DNA of 64,000 nucleotides from Actinoplanes sp. N902-109 (GTDB lineage: Bacteria > Actinomycetota > Actinomycetes > Mycobacteriales > Micromonosporaceae). Made by a program: the position numbers and the translations under genes. The number at the start of each line of letters is the position of its first letter. Position 1 is the first letter of the stretch. Under the pieces are notes generated by a model. That model saw only the letters and a program-made list of their open reading frames with translations, was not told where the DNA came from and searched no databases. Below are positions 9,716 through 17,213 of this stretch, in pieces. The stretch spans positions 7,689,501 through 7,753,500 of the forward strand of contig NC_021191.1 of NCBI RefSeq assembly GCF_000389965.1. The letters run 5' to 3'.

Positions 9716-11176
9716 GTGGTGACCACCCGCCTGCCGAGCGCAGGATTCTCGATCACTGTCCGCATCGCTGTCACGGCCGACGCCTCCTCGATCGGCCGGC
9801 TCACCACGTGTGTCGGTGAGGCGGGTGCGATCGTCACGGCCCTCGACGTCGTCGACTCCGACCCCAGCCGCGTCCTCGTCGACCTCACCTGCGACACGGC
9901 CGACGCGGCGCACGCCGACCAGGTCGTCAAGAACCTGGAGGAGCAGGACGGCGTCGACGTCCGCAAGGTCTCCGACCGCACGTTCCTGCTGCACCTCGGC
10001 GGCAAGATCGAGGTGTCCTCCAAGGTCGCGCTGCGCAACCGCGACGAACTGTCCCGGGCCTACACCCCGGGCGTGGCGCGGGTCTGCATGGCCATCGCGG
10101 AGAACCCGGCCGACGCGCGCCGCCTCACCATCAAGCGCAACACGGTGGCCGTGGTCAGCGACGGCTCCGCGGTGCTCGGCCTGGGCAACATCGGCCCGGC
10201 CGCCGCGATGCCGGTGATGGAGGGCAAGGCCGCGCTGTTCAAGCGGTTCGGCGGGGTGGACGCCTGGCCGGTGGTGCTGGACACCCAGGACACCGACGAG
10301 ATCGTCAACATCGTCAAGGCGATCGCCCCGGCGTACGGCGGCATCAACCTGGAGGACATCGCGGCGCCGCGCTGCTTCGAGATCGAGATGCGGCTGCGCG
10401 AACTGCTGGACATCCCGGTCTTCCACGACGACCAGCACGGCACCGCGATCTGCGTGCTGGCCGCGCTGACCAACGCGCTGCGGGTGGTGGGCAAGAACCT
10501 GGCGGACGTCAAGGTGGTCGTGTCCGGCGCCGGCGCCGCCGGCACGGCGATCATGAAGCTGCTGCTGCGCCAGGGTGTCGGCGACATCATCGCGTACGAC
10601 CGGCAGGGCGCCCTGCACCGCGGGATGGCAAACCTCAACCCGACCTGGCAGTGGCTCGCGGAGCACACCAACAAGGACAACTACACCGGTGACCTGCCGG
10701 GCGCGATCGCCGGTGCGGACGTCTTCATCGGGGTCAGCGCGCCCAACCTGCTCAAGGGCGACGACATCGCCAAGATGGCCGACAAGTCGATCGTGTTCGC
10801 GCTGGCCAACCCGGACCCCGAGGTGGACCCCCGGGAGGCCCGCAAGCACGCCGCGGTGGTCGCCACCGGGCGCTCCGACCAGCCCAACCAGATCAACAAC
10901 GTGCTGGCGTTCCCCGGTGTGTTCCGCGGCATGCTCGACGTCAGCGCCGAGGAGTTCACCGAGGAGATGGCGCTGGCCGCGGCGATGGCGATCGCCAACG
11001 TGGTCGGCGAGGACAAGATCAACCCGACGGTGATCATCCCGAGCGTGTTCGACGCCCGGGTGACCCCGGCCGTGGCCGCGGCGATCCGGGCCACCGTCAA
11101 GGGCAGCCCGGCCCCGCACAACCCGGCGGCGGCGCCTCAGACCGAGTTGGAAGAGGCTCCGGAAGAGACGTTCTGA
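9716..11176 (+). CDS. NAD-dependent malic enzyme with N-terminal ACT domain
   Basis: Oxidatively decarboxylates malate to pyruvate. 486 residues. An ACT-like regulatory domain covers about 10-80 (ITVRIAVTADASSIGRLTTCV), then the malic catalytic part (SRAYTPGVARVC, PVFHDDQHGTAICVLAAL) and the Rossmann NAD domain (VVSGAGAAGTAIMKLLL, ALANPDPEVDP, QINNVLAFPGVFRG). Two in-frame GTGs (9716, 9719) follow GGAGGG; 9716 gives 7-base spacing. The 3' end overlaps the convergent GDPD gene by 40 bp. ACT-fused malic enzymes are common in actinomycetes; the ligand is unknown. Confidence 0.94.
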   Translation: MVTTRLPSAGFSITVRIAVTADASSIGRLTTCVGEAGAIVTALDVVDSDPSRVLVDLTCDTADAAHADQVVKNLEEQDGVDVRKVSDRTFLLHLGGKIEVSSKVALRNRDELSRAYTPGVARVCMAIAENPADARRLTIKRNTVAVVSDGSAVLGLGNIGPAAAMPVMEGKAALFKRFGGVDAWPVVLDTQDTDEIVNIVKAIAPAYGGINLEDIAAPRCFEIEMRLRELLDIPVFHDDQHGTAICVLAALTNALRVVGKNLADVKVVVSGAGAAGTAIMKLLLRQGVGDIIAYDRQGALHRGMANLNPTWQWLAEHTNKDNYTGDLPGAIAGADVFIGVSAPNLLKGDDIAKMADKSIVFALANPDPEVDPREARKHAAVVATGRSDQPNQINNVLAFPGVFRGMLDVSAEEFTEEMALAAAMAIANVVGEDKINPTVIIPSVFDARVTPAVAAAIRATVKGSPAPHNPAAAPQTELEEAPEETF

Positions 11177-11895
11177 GCCCACCCGGTGAGCTCCCCGGTG
11201 TGGTCGGTGATCAAGCCGGCCACACCGGCCGCCACCAGGCCGGGCCAGAGCAGCATGTCGTTGGCCGTCCACGGCATCACCGCGACGCCCTCGGCGGCCA
11301 GCGCGGCCACCGTCGCGGGCGAGCCGAGCACCGCGTTCATCGACGGGTTGCAGTAGGAGACGCCCAGCTCGCGGGCCACCTGCACCTGTTCGCTGTCGAA
11401 GCCGTCGCGCAGCAGCCCGCGGCGCACGTCCGGGGCCACCTCGGCGGCCAGCCGCACGACGGCCGGGTCGAAGCTCTGCACCACCGTGCGGTCGAGCAGC
11501 CCGGCCTCGGCCACCTGCCCGACGATGTTCTTGACCTGCTCCAGGGTCGCCGGTGGCTTGATCTCCAGCAGCAGCTGCGGGCCGGCCGGGGCCAGGAGCT
11601 CGAGGACCTCGGTCAACTGCGGCACCCCGATCCCCCGGTACGCCGGGGAGAACCACGATCCGGCGTCCAACCGGGCGACCTCGTCGAGGGTCAGCTCCCA
11701 GACCTTGCCCGAGCCGGTCGTCGTCCGGTCGACGGTGCGGTCGTGGATCACCACCGGGACGCCGTCGGCCGTGGTGCGCACGTCGAACTCGATGAACGTG
11801 GCCCCGGCCAGCACGCCGGCGGCGAGAGCGGGCAGGGTGTTCTCGGGCGCGACGGCGGAATACCCGCGGTGCGCCACCCGGTGCAGCCCAGCCAT
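11137..11895 (-). CDS. Glycerophosphodiester phosphodiesterase
   Basis: Hydrolyses glycerophosphodiesters to glycerol-3-phosphate and an alcohol. 252 residues with the GDPD barrel signature: VAHRG (H9, R10), PENTLPA, FIEFDVRTTADGVPVVIHD (metal ligands E37, D39 and catalytic H51), LLEIK in the middle and MPWTAND near the end. No signal peptide, so probably cytoplasmic. The start ATG overlaps the dapF stop (TGATG), which implies translational coupling. The last 40 bp are antisense to the malic enzyme's end. Confidence 0.94.
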   Translation of the reverse strand: MAGLHRVAHRGYSAVAPENTLPALAAGVLAGATFIEFDVRTTADGVPVVIHDRTVDRTTTGSGKVWELTLDEVARLDAGSWFSPAYRGIGVPQLTEVLELLAPAGPQLLLEIKPPATLEQVKNIVGQVAEAGLLDRTVVQSFDPAVVRLAAEVAPDVRRGLLRDGFDSEQVQVARELGVSYCNPSMNAVLGSPATVAALAAEGVAVMPWTANDMLLWPGLVAAGVAGLITDHTGELTGWAQNVSSGASSNSV

Positions 11896-12992
11896 CAGCC
11901 GAGCGCCCCGCTCCCTGCCCCGGCGGGCAGCCCCGGCGGCATCGCAGCCTCCCCCGCGACGGAAAACCCGGACGAGACAGCGTCCCCCGCGGCGGAAGAC
12001 CCGGACAGGACAGCCTCCCCCGCGGCGGAAGACCCGGACAGGACGGCCTCCCCCGCGGCGGAAGACCCGGACAGGACGGCCTCCCCCGCGGCGGAAGACC
12101 CGGACAGGACAGCCTCCCCCGCGGCGGAAGACCCGGACAGGAGGGTGGAGAGGTCGATCTCGCCGGTCGCCACCAGGACGGCGGGGCCGGCCAGCCACCA
12201 GCGACCCTGGTCGTCGGCGGTCACCCGCAACCGGCCACCCGGCACGTCGACCGCCACCGTGCCCTGCTCCAGGCCGGCGTCGCGCAACGCCACCGCGCCG
12301 ACGGCCAGCGCACCCGAGCCGCAGGACAGCGTCTCGGCCGAGCCGCGCTCGTAGACCCGCATGTGCACGTGCAGGTCGGCGCCCGGCACCGCTGCGCCGG
12401 GCGTGGTGAACTCGACGTTGACGCCCTCGGTGAACAGCGCCGGGTCGTAGCCGGGCGGCACGTGCAGGTCGAGCGACTCCAGCCGGACCCCGTCGTGCAG
12501 CGCGGCGACCAGGTGCGGGTTGCCGCAGTCGACCGCCAGCCCGGGCACGGTCAGCGGACCGACGGTCGCGGTGCCGGCCGCGTACACCTCGGGGGTCCGC
12601 ATGTGCACGGAGATGAGGTCGCCGCTGATCACCGCGTGCACGATGCCCGCTCGCGTCGCCACCGGCAGACCGGCCGGGGCGGGCTCGGCCAGCCCGTGGG
12701 TGAGCAGGTAGCGGGTGAAGACCCGGACGCCGTTGCCGCACATCTCGGCGATCGACCCGTCGGCGTTCCAGTAGTCCATGAACCACTCCGCCTCGGCCGC
12801 GTAGCCCGCGCTGTCCGGGTGCTTGGCGGTGCGCACGACGCGCAGCACGCCGTCGGCGCCGATGCCGCGGTGGCGGTCGCAGAGCGCAGCGACCAGCGCC
12901 GGGGTCAGCTCGAGCGCCCCGTCGGGGTCGGGGAGGATGACGAAGTCGTTGCCGGTGCCGTGGCCCTTGGTGAACAACACGCGGTCCATCAT
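11895..12992 (-). CDS. dapF: Diaminopimelate epimerase with repeat-encoded C-terminal tail
   Basis: Converts LL- to meso-diaminopimelate for lysine and peptidoglycan synthesis. The catalytic Cys motifs MCGNGVRVF and SCGSGALAVGA are present, along with FTKGHGTGNDFV at the start. Canonical DapF is about 275-290 residues; this one is 365. The excess is a tail of six 11-residue repeats (LSGSSAAGEAV) ending MPPGLPAGAGSGALG, encoded by 33-bp DNA repeats. The ATG at 12992 overlaps the miaA stop (ATGA), so miaA-dapF-GDPD look co-translated. Confidence 0.96.
   Translation of the reverse strand: MMDRVLFTKGHGTGNDFVILPDPDGALELTPALVAALCDRHRGIGADGVLRVVRTAKHPDSAGYAAEAEWFMDYWNADGSIAEMCGNGVRVFTRYLLTHGLAEPAPAGLPVATRAGIVHAVISGDLISVHMRTPEVYAAGTATVGPLTVPGLAVDCGNPHLVAALHDGVRLESLDLHVPPGYDPALFTEGVNVEFTTPGAAVPGADLHVHMRVYERGSAETLSCGSGALAVGAVALRDAGLEQGTVAVDVPGGRLRVTADDQGRWWLAGPAVLVATGEIDLSTLLSGSSAAGEAVLSGSSAAGEAVLSGSSAAGEAVLSGSSAAGEAVLSGSSAAGDAVSSGFSVAGEAAMPPGLPAGAGSGALG
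11945..12142. repeat. 33-bp tandem repeat, 6 copies, inside the 3' end of dapF
   Basis: The unit runs from GACCCGGACAGG to the CGGCGGAA that closes it and is exactly 33 bases, so the reading frame is kept. Central copies are nearly identical; the outer ones diverge (GACGAGACAGCG variant at the left). Confidence 0.92.
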
Positions 12993-13921
12993 CGCGCAGC
13001 CCCGCGAACGGCTGCCAACGCGGCCGGGATCAGCTCCGGGCCGGCCCCGTCGAGCCAGGTGATGCGGTTGTCCCGGTGGAACCAGGAGCGCTGCCGCCGT
13101 ACGAAACGACGGGTTGCCTGGGTGGTGGCGGCCCGGGCCTGGGCACCGGTCATCGTGCCGTCGAGCTCGGCCAGTGCCTGCTGGTAACCGAGCGCGCGGC
13201 CGGCCGTGCGGCCCTCCCGCAACCCGATCCGGTCGAGCGCGCGGACCTCGTCGAGCAGCCCCTGCCGCCACATCAGCTCCACCCGGTCGGCGATGCGCTG
13301 GTCGAGCTCGGCGGTGACCCGGTCCACACCGATCTGCACCGCCGGGTAGTAGGGCCGGGGGTCGGGCAGGTGGGCGGTGAACGTCGAGCCGGTCATCTCG
13401 ATCACTTCGAGCGCGCGCACGATCCGCCGGCCGTTCGACGCGAGGATCTTGCCGGCGGCCTCCGGATCGGCCGCGCGCAACCGCTCGTACAGCGGTGCCG
13501 GACCCGTCCGGGCGAGTTCCGCCTCCAGCCTTTCCCGAATAGCGGGATCCGTGCCGGGAAAATCAAACTCTTCGAGAACTGCCCGGACGTACAACCCCGA
13601 ACCCCCCACGAGCAGAGGTACGAGACCCCGCGCGGCGACGTCCTCGACGGCGGCCCGGGCAACCTTCTGATACTCCGCGACACTCGCCGGGACCGTCACG
13701 TCCCACAGGTCCAGCGCGTGGTGCGGAACGCCTTCCCGCTCGTCGGAGGACAGTTTGGCGGTGCCGATGTCCATGCCACGGTAGAGCTGCATCGAGTCGG
13801 CGTTGATCACCTCGCCCCCCAGTTCGTGGGCGAGGGCGAGACTCAGAGCGGTCTTCCCGGTGGCTGTCGGGCCGACGACGGCGACGACTCCGGGGGGCGG
13901 GAGCAACGGCACGCCCGTCAC
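12989..13921 (-). CDS. miaA: tRNA dimethylallyltransferase MiaA
   Basis: Transfers a dimethylallyl group to A37 of UNN-reading tRNAs, the substrate for MiaB (encoded at 17.2-18.8 kb). 310 residues: P-loop VVGPTATGKTALS, NADSMQLYRGMDIGTAK, HHALDLWDV, GGSGLYVRAVLE and ALEVIEMTGS. The start is uncertain between GTG at 13919-13921 and GTG at 13910-13912; neither has a strong ribosome site. An upstream extension exists only because the antisense of the neighbouring gene is open. It is the first gene of the miaA-dapF-GDPD run. Confidence 0.96.
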   Translation of the reverse strand: MTGVPLLPPPGVVAVVGPTATGKTALSLALAHELGGEVINADSMQLYRGMDIGTAKLSSDEREGVPHHALDLWDVTVPASVAEYQKVARAAVEDVAARGLVPLLVGGSGLYVRAVLEEFDFPGTDPAIRERLEAELARTGPAPLYERLRAADPEAAGKILASNGRRIVRALEVIEMTGSTFTAHLPDPRPYYPAVQIGVDRVTAELDQRIADRVELMWRQGLLDEVRALDRIGLREGRTAGRALGYQQALAELDGTMTGAQARAATTQATRRFVRRQRSWFHRDNRITWLDGAGPELIPAALAAVRGAAR

Positions 13922-14086
13922 CGTAACGGGCTGGTCACGGTCGTCCGTGGGCGCTTCCCGGGAACCCGGTTGGACCTGTGACAATGCGCGGACGAGAATG
14001 CCGATGGAATGATGGCATTCGACTGCGCCATGGCGGCGCTCCCGGGCGACGGAGCCCGAGACGCCGGGACGAACGAGGATGGGCTC

Positions 14087-15295
14087 ATGATGGACTGGAC
14101 GACCTTCGGGCGCGTGGATGCCGACGGCACGGTGTACGTGAAGACCGCGGAGGGCGACCGGGTGGTCGGCTCGTGGCAGGCGGGCACGCCGGAAGAGGGC
14201 CTTGCCCACTTCGCCCGGCGCTTCGCCGACCTGGTCACCGAGGTCGACCTCGTGGAGGCCCGGCTCAAGTCCGGCGCCGCCGACGCGTCGCACTCGCTGA
14301 GCAGCGTCAAGCGTCTGCGCACCGAACTGAGCGAGGCACACGTCGTCGGCGACATCGACGGGCTCGCGGCCCGGCTGGACAAGCTGACCGAGCTCGCCGA
14401 CGCCAAGGCCGACGAGGCCAAGGCCGCCCGCGAGCTGGCCCGCACCGAGGCTCTCGCCCGCAAGACCGCCCTGGTCGAGGAGGCCGAGACGATCGCCGCC
14501 GAGGCGACCGGCTGGAAGAGCGCGGGCGACCGGCTCAAGGAGATCCTCGACGAGTGGAAGACGATCCGCGGCGTCGACAAGAAGACCGACGGTGAGCTGT
14601 GGAAGCGCTTCGCGGCCGCCCGGGACGGCTTCACCCGCCGCCGCGGCGCCCACTTCGCCACCCTCGACGGCCAGCGCAAGCAGGCCCAGACGGCCAAGGA
14701 AGAGCTGGTCAAGGAGGCGGAGAGCCTGTCCGGCTCCACCGAGTGGGGGCCGACCGCCAACCGCCTCAAGGACCTGATGAACGAGTGGAAGACGGCGCCG
14801 CGCGCCGCGAAGGAGGCCGAGCAGCGCCTCTGGGAACGCTTCCGCGCCGCTCAGGACGCCTTCTTCACCCGGCGCAGCGAGGTCTTCTCGGCCCGCGACG
14901 CCGAGTACAAGGGCAACCTGGAGAAGAAGCAGGCCATCCTTGCCGAGGTGGAGGCGCTCGACATCGACGCCGACCCGCGCGGGGCCCAGAACAAGCTGCG
15001 GGACGCCCAGGCCGCCTGGCACGACGCCGGCCGGGTGCCGCGCGAGTCCGCCGCCTCGCTCGACCGCCGCTGGCGGGCGGCCGAGGAGCGCATCCGGGTC
15101 GCGATGGACTCGGCCTGGCGCAAGACCACGCCGCAGGAGAACCCGCTGCTCCAGCAGATGCGTGAGCAGGTCGCCGAGGCCGAGGACAAGCTCGCCCGGG
15201 CCCAGGCCGCCGGCGACAAGCGCCGCATCAAGGAGGCCGAGCAGGCGCTGGCCTCCAAGAAGCAGTTCCTGGCGCTGGCCGAACAGGCGCACTGA
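14087..15295 (+). CDS. DUF349 domain coiled-coil protein
   Basis: 402 residues, predominantly helical and highly charged, with four DUF349-type repeats of about 70-75 residues recognisable by W-x3-G-x6 / R-W-x4-D patterns (GWKSAGDRLKEILDEWKTIRG, EWGPTANRLKDLMNEWKTAPR, AQAAWHDAGRVPRESAASLD). Distantly related to the uncharacterised bacterial DUF349 proteins. The ATG at 14087 (or the adjacent in-frame ATG at 14090) follows GAGGA at about 8 bases. Divergent from miaA, with a bidirectional terminator after it. Mycobacteria have a similar Ala/Arg-rich protein here (Rv2731). Role unknown; membrane stress or nucleic-acid binding have been speculated for the family. Confidence 0.88.
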   Translation: MMDWTTFGRVDADGTVYVKTAEGDRVVGSWQAGTPEEGLAHFARRFADLVTEVDLVEARLKSGAADASHSLSSVKRLRTELSEAHVVGDIDGLAARLDKLTELADAKADEAKAARELARTEALARKTALVEEAETIAAEATGWKSAGDRLKEILDEWKTIRGVDKKTDGELWKRFAAARDGFTRRRGAHFATLDGQRKQAQTAKEELVKEAESLSGSTEWGPTANRLKDLMNEWKTAPRAAKEAEQRLWERFRAAQDAFFTRRSEVFSARDAEYKGNLEKKQAILAEVEALDIDADPRGAQNKLRDAQAAWHDAGRVPRESAASLDRRWRAAEERIRVAMDSAWRKTTPQENPLLQQMREQVAEAEDKLARAQAAGDKRRIKEAEQALASKKQFLALAEQAH

Positions 15296-15300
15296 GGACG

Positions 15301-15334
15301 CAACGGGCCTTTCCCCCCGTGGGAAGGCCCGTTG
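15301..15334. terminator. Bidirectional terminator between the DUF349 and SRPBCC genes
   Basis: Perfect 11-bp stem (CAACGGGCCTT / AAGGCCCGTTG) with a 12-base loop fills the 44-bp gap between two convergent stop codons. Confidence 0.85.
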
Positions 15335-15339
15335 CCCCG

Positions 15340-15825
15340 TCAGCGGGAGAGCAGGCCGTCGATCTGGTTGATGGCCAGCGTGCTGCCCTCCACGACGCCC
15401 ATGTCCAGCACCTTCTGCAGCGCCTCGGCGGACTCGTACGTGCCCGCGTACACGGCCCGGGTGCCGCCGTCGTGCTCGGTGAAGGTGTAGACGTTCCGCG
15501 AGACCGGCATGGCCGGGTTCGGGTTGAAGTCCTGGTCGGCGAAGCCGTCGTCGAAGGCGAAGCTGCGCGGCTCGTCCACGGCGGTGACGTTCCAGTAGCC
15601 GGCGAACTTCTCGCCCTCCGGGCTGGTCATGTAGTACGTCACCCGGCCGCCGGGGGTCAGGCTGTGGTCGACGACGGTCGCCGGGTAGGTCGGCGGTCCC
15701 CACACCTTCTCCAGCTGGCGCGGGTCGGCGTAGACCTGCCAGATGCGTTCCACGGGCGCGGCGAACTCCGCCGTGATGGTCAGCGTGAGGGTGTCGAGGT
15801 CGTGCTGGACGTCGGTCACGGGCAT
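15340..15825 (-). CDS. SRPBCC (AHSA1/START-like) domain protein
   Basis: 161 residues of the helix-grip fold: TITAEFAAPVERIWQVYADPRQLEKVWGPP at the start, TPGGRVTYYMTSPEGEKFAGYW in the middle and TFTEHDGGTRAVYAGTYES near the end. Such proteins bind small hydrophobic ligands, and many are encoded with an ArsR repressor, as here: the ArsR gene ends 3 bases before this ATG and is translated first. The ligand is unknown. It is the second gene of a two-gene operon driven from the ArsR promoter. Confidence 0.92.
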   Translation of the reverse strand: MPVTDVQHDLDTLTLTITAEFAAPVERIWQVYADPRQLEKVWGPPTYPATVVDHSLTPGGRVTYYMTSPEGEKFAGYWNVTAVDEPRSFAFDDGFADQDFNPNPAMPVSRNVYTFTEHDGGTRAVYAGTYESAEALQKVLDMGVVEGSTLAINQIDGLLSR

Positions 15826-15828
15826 TGC

Positions 15829-16176
15829 TCAGTCCTCCGGGTGTTCGTCGAGTTCGGCTGCGATCAGGGCGTCGATGCGTTCGATGCGGCCACGCCAGAC
15901 CTGTTCGAGCTCCGCGAGCATGGCCGCCACCGAGCGCACCGCCGTCACGTCGCCGCTGGCCAGCTGCTCACGGCCGCGGCGACGCTTGGTGAGCAGACCC
16001 GCCTTCTCCAGCACGGCGACGTGCTTCTGCACCGCGGCGAAGCTCATGTCGTACGTCGCCGCCAGCGCGGAGACCGACTTCTCCCCGGCCAGGACGCGAC
16101 GCAGGATGTCCCGCCGGGTGCGGTCGGCGAGCGCATGGAACAGCGCGTCCGCCCGATCAGCACTTTCTGTGGTCAC
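15829..16176 (-). CDS. ArsR-family transcriptional regulator
   Basis: 115-residue winged-helix repressor: LFHALADRTRRDILRRVLAGEKSVSALAATYDMSFAAVQKHVAVLEKAGLL carries the helix-turn-helix. There is no Cys metal-binding motif (no CxC), so it is not a classic metal sensor. The GTG at 16174-16176 is chosen rather than an upstream TTG: a TATGAT -10 box ends 6 bases before it, predicting a leaderless mRNA. A 7+7 bp inverted repeat overlaps the promoter and is a likely autoregulatory operator. Co-transcribed with the SRPBCC gene. Confidence 0.92.
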   Translation of the reverse strand: MTTESADRADALFHALADRTRRDILRRVLAGEKSVSALAATYDMSFAAVQKHVAVLEKAGLLTKRRRGREQLASGDVTAVRSVAAMLAELEQVWRGRIERIDALIAAELDEHPED

Positions 16177-16181
16177 GAGCA

Positions 16182-16212
16182 ATCATACAACCAATCGGTT
16201 GTACGTCGTCAA
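16182..16212 (-). promoter_or_regulatory. Promoter and operator of the ArsR-SRPBCC operon
   Basis: On the minus strand a -35 TTGACG (16207-16212) and a -10 TATGAT (16182-16187) are 19 bp apart. Between them TACAACC-N4-GGTTGTA (16186-16203) is a perfect 7-bp inverted repeat overlapping the -10, as expected of a repressor site. Confidence 0.7.
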
Positions 16213-16239
16213 GCTCGACCCTCCCGCGCCGACCGGCGT

Positions 16240-16701
16240 TCAGCCCAGCCACGGCGGGGCCACACCCCAGCCCCAGTGCGGCACCGGGGCGTCACCCACC
16301 ACCTCGGCCCCGGGTTGCGAGTTCTGCCGGGCGAGCCGGGTGCCCCACTCGAGGTAGCCGAGGAACGCCGCCCGGAATTCCGGGTCGTCGGGCAGCCCGA
16401 CCTCATCCGCGGCGTCCTGGATCAGGTTCACCCAGCGGCGGCGTTGCGGCTCGGTGATCGCCATGCCGAGATGCTTGCTCAGCATGTGCGGATAGCCGCC
16501 ATGGTCCTTCGTGTAGGCCGCCGGGCCGCCGAACACCTCGGCCAGCCACACCGCCACGTGACGGGCGTGCTGCGCATCCATCCGGGCGAAGAGCGGCGCC
16601 AGCAGATCATCCTCGACCACGCGGGCATAGAACGCGGCGGTCAGCCGCTCGAACGCGGCGGTGCCGCCGGCCCACTCGAAGAGCGTCGGTGTGTCCCCCA
16701 T
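16240..16701 (-). CDS. Group II truncated hemoglobin
   Basis: A 2-on-2 globin that binds O2 or NO; actinomycete members are linked to respiration and NO detoxification. 153 residues: TLFEWAGGTAAFERLTAAFYARVVED (helices A-B), LFARMDAQHARHVAVWLAEVFGGP, then YPHMLSKHLGMAITEPQRRRWVNL with the proximal His of the LSKHLG stretch and the Trp of helix G typical of group II (trHbO/YjbI type). The ATG at 16699-16701 follows GAGGTGG. Divergent from an HxlR-family regulator only 54 bp away, a possible regulatory pairing. Confidence 0.93.
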   Translation of the reverse strand: MGDTPTLFEWAGGTAAFERLTAAFYARVVEDDLLAPLFARMDAQHARHVAVWLAEVFGGPAAYTKDHGGYPHMLSKHLGMAITEPQRRRWVNLIQDAADEVGLPDDPEFRAAFLGYLEWGTRLARQNSQPGAEVVGDAPVPHWGWGVAPPWLG

Positions 16702-16739
16702 GGCGTCCACCTCACCAGGCTCGTGAACGGGACACAAGT

Positions 16740-16757
16740 ACGCACATAATGGTGCGT
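16740..16757 (+). promoter_or_regulatory. Inverted repeat and -10 box at the start of the HxlR gene
   Basis: ACGCAC-N6-GTGCGT is a perfect 6-bp inverted repeat. It encloses a CATAAT -10 hexamer (16745-16750) and touches the GTG start codon at 16756. Spacing predicts a leaderless transcript and autorepression. Confidence 0.55.
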
Positions 16758-17085
16758 GCCCTCGTACAGCTGCCCGGTGGAACTGAGCATGGACGTCATC
16801 GGCGGCCGCTGGCGCTCGGTGATTCTGTCCCGGCTGAAGGAAGGCGTGTGCCGGTACGGTGAGCTACGCCGCCGCACGCCGGGGATCAGCGAGAAGATGC
16901 TGAGCCAGCGGTTGCGGGAGCTGGAGCGCGACGGCCTCATCACGCGGCGGGACCAGGGCACGGTGCCGCCGCACGTGGAGTACGAACTGACCGAGGAGGG
17001 CCGCTCCCTGGCGCCCGTGCTGCAGGCGCTGTACGACTGGGGTGTCGGCCGCGCCGCCCGCACCGGCACGGCCATCGGCAGCTAG
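16756..17085 (+). CDS. HxlR-family transcriptional regulator
   Basis: 109-residue winged-helix regulator: CPVELSMDVIGGRWRSVIL at the N-terminus (HxlR signature with the conserved Cys), RYGELRRRTPGISEKMLSQRLRELERDGLI (helix-turn-helix) and EYELTEEGRSLAPVLQALYDWG near the end. HxlR proteins often respond to electrophiles or oxidants through the N-terminal Cys. Divergent from the truncated globin gene, whose expression it may control; that is inference. GTG start, likely leaderless (see the promoter entry). Confidence 0.92.
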   Translation: MPSYSCPVELSMDVIGGRWRSVILSRLKEGVCRYGELRRRTPGISEKMLSQRLRELERDGLITRRDQGTVPPHVEYELTEEGRSLAPVLQALYDWGVGRAARTGTAIGS

Positions 17086-17100
17086 GTCCGGTCCTCCACC

Positions 17101-17213
17101 CGCGACGGGCTCTCTGCTTCCCGCCGCGACGGGCTCCCTGCCCCCCACCACGACGGGCTCCCTGCTCCCCATCGCGACGGGCTCTCGGTCCCCCGCCGCG
17201 ACAGGCTCAGCGG
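17101..17213. repeat. 24-bp tandem repeat, about 5 copies, between the HxlR gene and miaB
   Basis: The anchor CGAC(G/A)GGCTC occurs at 17103, 17127, 17151, 17175 and 17199, exactly 24 bp apart. The unit also carries a variable CTGC(T/C)(T/C)CCC section. The array reaches the last codons of miaB. Confidence 0.9.

Noticed and set aside
9635..11656. Long minus-strand reading opposite the malic enzyme
   Set aside because: No motifs; the malic enzyme on the plus strand is complete and convincing.
12989..15703. 904-residue minus-strand version of MiaA
   Set aside because: The first 590 residues are the antisense of the DUF349 gene; MiaA proper begins at 13921 or 13912.
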